64,000 nucleotides of DNA from contig JAEETM010000007.1 of the NCBI GenBank assembly GCA_016290335.1, positions 11,666 to 75,665 of the forward strand, in the 5' to 3' direction. Below the pieces are notes generated by a model that was not told where the DNA came from, ran no database searches, and saw nothing but the letters and a program-made list of their open reading frames with translations. Source of the DNA: Treponema sp. GTDB taxonomy: Bacteria > Spirochaetota > Spirochaetia > Treponematales > Treponemataceae. Below are positions 60,426-64,000 of this stretch, in pieces. Within the stretch, counting starts at the first letter, position 1. Each line of letters starts with the position of its first letter. Both the position numbers and the translations under genes were made by a program.

Positions 60426-61382
60426 CTATCCAACATATTCTTCAACAATACTCAAAACAGGTTCTAAATAAGTTGGTCCAAAAAGATTCAGGTGATTCAG
60501 CAGCTGATAAAGATTATACAGATCCCTTCGGTTTTCATACCCCGGTTCAAGCGGATTTGCTTCACGGTATGCCTCGTAAAATCTTTCAGGGAAACCACCG
60601 AACAACTCTGTCATTGCAAGGTCTACTTCTGCGTGCCCTATATAAACAGCCGGGTCAATCAACATTGCCTTACCTTCAGGTCCGCACATTACATTTCCAT
60701 TCCAAAGGTCTCCATGGAGTAAGCTTGGACTAACAGGCTCAATCAAAAAGTCTTCCAGATGATCAAGAAGCTTTGTAATCTGCGTACGGTTACTTTCTCT
60801 AAAATATGAATCCGCAGCCTTAAACTGTAGCGCAAGTCTGTAATCACGGAAAAACGTAATCCATTTTTCAGCCAGAGTATTATCCTGTGGACGCGCACCA
60901 ATAAAATTATTCTGGAAAAATCCAAACTTACCGGTTACACTACCCGCAGCTACCTCATCATCCTTTGCCGCAATTTTCATTATCTTTTTCGTATCTGCCT
61001 TATGAAGAGCCGCAAGCTCCTGAGCAAAAACTTCCCAATAATCAGCGCGCGGTTTTGCACTCTTAATAAATTTTAAAAGCAGAAAGCTGTATCCAACTTC
61101 TTCGCCATCATCAGTTCCCGTACAAAGAATCTCCGGTGTTTTGATTGTACCTGTCGCTTCAATTGCAGAAAGCCCCGCTGCCTCGGCTGTAAAAAAATCA
61201 GCATTAGATTTTGCATTTGCTTTCATAAAGATGCGGTCACCTGTATTCAGCGTGAGCCCATAAGCCTTATTTATATCGCCGCCGGAAAGACGGTCTGTTC
61301 GTGTAATTGCTACTGAGTTTCCAAACATCGAAACCAGTGCCTGCGCCAGTGAAGTATAATTTTGTGGAAGTGTAATATTCAT
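60426..61382 (-). CDS. Fructosamine kinase family protein
   Basis: 318 residues of aminoglycoside-phosphotransferase-like fold: RLSGGDINKAYGLTL, IFMKANAKS (Lys), LLHGDLWNGNVM (catalytic Asp) and MLIDPAVYIGHAEVDLAMTELF. Members phosphorylate glycated amines so that sugars fall off, a protein or metabolite repair step. It converges on the ABC operon. Confidence 0.88.
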   Translation of the reverse strand: MNITLPQNYTSLAQALVSMFGNSVAITRTDRLSGGDINKAYGLTLNTGDRIFMKANAKSNADFFTAEAAGLSAIEATGTIKTPEILCTGTDDGEEVGYSFLLLKFIKSAKPRADYWEVFAQELAALHKADTKKIMKIAAKDDEVAAGSVTGKFGFFQNNFIGARPQDNTLAEKWITFFRDYRLALQFKAADSYFRESNRTQITKLLDHLEDFLIEPVSPSLLHGDLWNGNVMCGPEGKAMLIDPAVYIGHAEVDLAMTELFGGFPERFYEAYREANPLEPGYENRRDLYNLYQLLNHLNLFGPTYLEPVLSIVEEYVG

Positions 61383-61543
61383 GCTATTATGTTATCAAGA
61401 TTTTTATGGAAGGTCGAGTTAGTAATCCAACTGCCCGTTGATTTTTTCTCAAAAATAAATTGTTAGGAATATGTACAATAATCTGATATATTAAAAACAT
61501 CCTTAGTGCGCACAAGGAAATCTTTTATACGAGGTTTTATAAA

Positions 61544-62689
61544 ATGTCTTTAGGAAACAACATCAAACAATTCAGAAAGGAACTGGGAATTACTCAGGAA
61601 GAACTGGCAGCTCGTCTTTTTGTAACAAGTCAGGCTGTAAGCAAATGGGAAAGCGGAGCTGGTCTCCCGGATACCGCACAGATTGTTCCGCTTGCAAAAG
61701 CTTTGAACTCAACACCAGACGCACTATTTGGATTTAATTCAACCGAATACGATTCTGAATACGCCAACAAAGTCTGCTTCGAAGCAAATCAAATCCGCGA
61801 CCAGAAGGATGTATCAAAAGGTTCAGTAGAAGCTGTAGATTTCCTTGAAACAAAATGTCAGGAAAATCTTTTCAACTATGGAATCCTTACACGCTATGTT
61901 CAGGCTGTTGCACACATGAGCCGTTTCGTAGATTGTGCCGGACTTTTTGCTGGAGAAGATGATAACGCAAAATGGACTTCTTATGTAAAAACAGCTGAGT
62001 TCAGAGCCCAGCAGGTTATCCGCTATTCTGGTGATAAAGAGCTTGCCGAAAAATGTCACTACGCTCTCTGCTGGATTTACTGGCACGAAAAGAATTATGA
62101 CAAAGGCCGTGAGCACCTTGGAGCTTTACCGTCAATCAGCAGCAACATGCTTCGTGAAACTCTTTCTTCTTACTACGCTTATGTTGAAGATGGAATGGAT
62201 GCCTTGAGAGATTCTGTACGTGAAAACTATCAGAACTTTGTTCGTGCAATCAACAAGCAGTTTGTTTATTCTGCCGAACAGTTTATGTGGGAAGGAACAC
62301 TTGAAGAAGTTGAAGCTAACTGCCACTGGGCTCTCTCTGTAATGGATAAGTTTATGGAAAACGAAAAGATGCGTGCTTACTGTCAGGGCTTCTACCGCGA
62401 CACCGCAAAATATCTTATTGCCGCTTACCTCCGAAACAACCAGCCGGAAAAAGCTGCAGCCGAATGGAAATCTCTCGTCCAGAAAATTGATGATTACGTA
62501 ACTTTCTGCGACAAAGTAAACACCCAGGACAAATCTCAACTCTTAAAGGATTTTGGCGAAAAAGGAACTGAAAACATGCTCCACTATAATCGCGCCTTTG
62601 CCGATTCCAAAATCGTCTTTATGCTCGACCAGCTAAAGAGCTGGTGTAATGGAGAAGTTTTTGCCAGGTTTAAGTCGCTGATTCAATAA
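61544..62689 (+). CDS. XRE-family transcriptional regulator with helical C-terminus
   Basis: 381 residues. Residues 1-63 are a classic helix-turn-helix: LGNNIKQFRKELGITQEELA, TSQAVSKWESG. The remaining 310 residues are helical repeats, perhaps TPR-like, for sensing. GAGG-type site before the ATG. Target unknown. Confidence 0.8.
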   Translation: MSLGNNIKQFRKELGITQEELAARLFVTSQAVSKWESGAGLPDTAQIVPLAKALNSTPDALFGFNSTEYDSEYANKVCFEANQIRDQKDVSKGSVEAVDFLETKCQENLFNYGILTRYVQAVAHMSRFVDCAGLFAGEDDNAKWTSYVKTAEFRAQQVIRYSGDKELAEKCHYALCWIYWHEKNYDKGREHLGALPSISSNMLRETLSSYYAYVEDGMDALRDSVRENYQNFVRAINKQFVYSAEQFMWEGTLEEVEANCHWALSVMDKFMENEKMRAYCQGFYRDTAKYLIAAYLRNNQPEKAAAEWKSLVQKIDDYVTFCDKVNTQDKSQLLKDFGEKGTENMLHYNRAFADSKIVFMLDQLKSWCNGEVFARFKSLIQ

Positions 62690-62703
62690 GCTTGCAAAGC
62701 CTA

Positions 62704-64000
62704 TTATTCCAAATCAACATCACCATCAGTACAAGTAACTTTTGTAGCAGTTATACCGTTCTTCCAGTTTGTTCCTTTTGTAAGCGTATTCCATTGAGCT
62801 GAAGTACCTGCATAAGACAAAGAGTTAAGCTTGCTTGAATTGTAGAACAGGTAATTTGCTATGCTTGTAACACTTGTACTGATTGTTACAGTCATATTAC
62901 TGCTTGAACTTGTAGCTGTAATTCTTCCAAAAGGTGAATAACCATAATTGCTGCCTGTATTAGTTCCAAGACTGTAATTTCTTCCTATGTAAAGCTCTTC
63001 TATAGGACAGTCATAGAAAAGACCATATCCTAATCCAGTATTACTGGTAGCTTTATATCCTAATGAAAGAGTTTTCTCTCCATCTTCAATTATCACCTTC
63101 TTCAAGCCAGTACATCCAGTAAACACACCGTTTTTAATATCCTCAACATTAGCAGGTATTGTTATTTCTGCAAGTGAAGAACAATCGTAGAATACACCAA
63201 AATTCATAATTGTTACACTATCTGGAATCACAAAGCTTGCAAGGTTTGAACAGCCATAGAATGCCCGACCTCCTATGCTTGTTATTTGTGCATCATGATC
63301 AATTGTAACAGAGGTAACTCCCGATGAATTATATAATAAATAGTCTGGTATTGCAGTAACATTTTCTCCTATCACTACCACCATATTAGTTGATTGATTT
63401 CTTGCAAATGGTGAATAACCGTAGTATTGTGCACTATTGCCGGTAGTCCAGGTTAGATTCCTTCCTATATGTAACTCCTCTATAGGACAATCGTAAAAAA
63501 GACCTTTGCCTGTAGAATTACTGCTGTAGGTATTATATCCAAGAGTAAGAGCTTCAGTTCCGTCTGCAATAGTAACATTCTTTAATCCTGTACAACTGTT
63601 AAATGCACCGTTTCCTATGCTTGTTACGCTTGCAGGTATCGTAATTGCTCCAAGTTTTGAACATCCACTGAATGCATAAGCTCCTATACTGGTTACACCA
63701 TTTGGTATTGTTAAGCTTGTAAGCTTTGAACAGCTGTTGAACGCATAAGTACCTATGCTTGTTATTTGTGCATCTTCATCAATCATAACCGATGTAATTC
63801 CAGAGGACAGATAGAACATATAGTCTTTTATGTCGGTCACATTTTCTCCGATTGTTACTACCATGCCTGTAGATTGATTTCTCGCAAAAGGTGAATAACC
63901 GTAGTATTGTGCACTATTGCCGGTAGTCCAGGTTAGATTCCTTCCTATATGTAACTCCTCTATAGGACAATCGTAAAAAAGACCTTTGCCTGTAGAATTA
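62704..64000 (-). CDS. BspA-like leucine-rich repeat protein, partial
   Basis: Open to the right window edge, so the N-terminus is missing. Repeats of the LRR_5/BspA treponemal type recur: SVTSIGNGAFNSCTGLKNVT, TSIGTYAFNSCSKLTSL, and between blocks YDCPIEELHIGRN. A larger unit of 480 bp (160 codons) is duplicated, with 100 bp fully identical at 63421 and 63901. The C-terminus ends NGITATKVTCTDGDVDLE. Usually surface-exposed and used for adhesion. Confidence 0.85.
   Translation of the reverse strand, partial: NSTGKGLFYDCPIEELHIGRNLTWTTGNSAQYYGYSPFARNQSTGMVVTIGENVTDIKDYMFYLSSGITSVMIDEDAQITSIGTYAFNSCSKLTSLTIPNGVTSIGAYAFSGCSKLGAITIPASVTSIGNGAFNSCTGLKNVTIADGTEALTLGYNTYSSNSTGKGLFYDCPIEELHIGRNLTWTTGNSAQYYGYSPFARNQSTNMVVVIGENVTAIPDYLLYNSSGVTSVTIDHDAQITSIGGRAFYGCSNLASFVIPDSVTIMNFGVFYDCSSLAEITIPANVEDIKNGVFTGCTGLKKVIIEDGEKTLSLGYKATSNTGLGYGLFYDCPIEELYIGRNYSLGTNTGSNYGYSPFGRITATSSSSNMTVTISTSVTSIANYLFYNSSKLNSLSYAGTSAQWNTLTKGTNWKNGITATKVTCTDGDVDLE

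Noticed and set aside
1..64000. tRNA or rRNA genes
   Set aside because: No cloverleaf-like segment with GGTTCRANTCC arm or rRNA signature was seen when reading both strands; not a computed search.

Overview
The window looks like a chromosomal segment of a low-GC gut or rumen Treponema (Spirochaetes). The basis is protein-level resemblance: a spirochete-type EF-G with HIDSGKTT in its G1 motif, a small outer-membrane protein of the spirochete BAPKO_0422/DUF3996 kind, BspA-type treponemal leucine-rich repeats, a BMP-family lipoprotein with its ABC transporter, and a FakA/FakB/PlsX/ACP lipid cluster. No rRNA or tRNA gene was recognised. The species cannot be named from the sequence alone.

Layout. 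0-3.5 kb: ankyrin protein, secreted HExxH protein, DEDDh exonuclease, WYL regulator. 3.5-5.1 kb: a five-gene operon of small unknown proteins. 5.2-16.3 kb: one long leftward type III-D CRISPR-Cas operon. In transcription order it encodes a stand-alone CARF protein, a sigma-factor-like protein, cas6, cas10 (GGDD, no HD domain), a Cas7, csx10, a Cas7-Cas7 fusion, csx19, a large RAMP and a CARF-HEPN ribonuclease (Csx1-like). 16.4-23.6 kb: three CRISPR arrays with 35-bp repeats and near-identical leaders, interleaved with cas1-cas2, csx20 and several copies of two tiny hydrophobic-peptide gene families. 23.6-40 kb: a defence-like island with a HEPN protein, cREC plus phosphoesterase, PIN and AbiE toxin-antitoxin pairs, a PD-(D/E)XK protein, PLD-helicase plus NUDIX, dispersed GC-rich repeats, and a small cluster with a P-loop protein and a DnaA-domain-I-like protein. 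40-44.2 kb: a sigma-70 factor, a sigma-like protein, a rhomboid-like protein and unknowns. 44.5-64 kb: conventional core and metabolic genes, ending in a BspA-like repeat protein cut by the window edge.

Main result. Eight sites in the CRISPR neighbourhood carry the same bipartite motif on the minus strand, ATCAATTTTTY-N12-CTCTAATAT, with an exactly fixed spacing in seven. I call these P-boxes P1-P8. They precede the 3.5-5.1 kb operon, every copy of the small hydrophobic-peptide genes, the csx20 unit, cas1-cas2 and the 24 kb two-gene unit. The CARF/sigma/cas operon itself has an ordinary TATAAT promoter. My inference is that the CARF protein senses cyclic oligoadenylate made by Cas10 and controls the sigma-like protein, which then switches on the P-box genes: adaptation genes, a predicted ring nuclease as brake, and small membrane-active peptides. 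Read-through from three of these units would also feed the arrays. The motif, gene order, peptide families and array arrangement are visible in the sequence; the regulatory wiring is inference.
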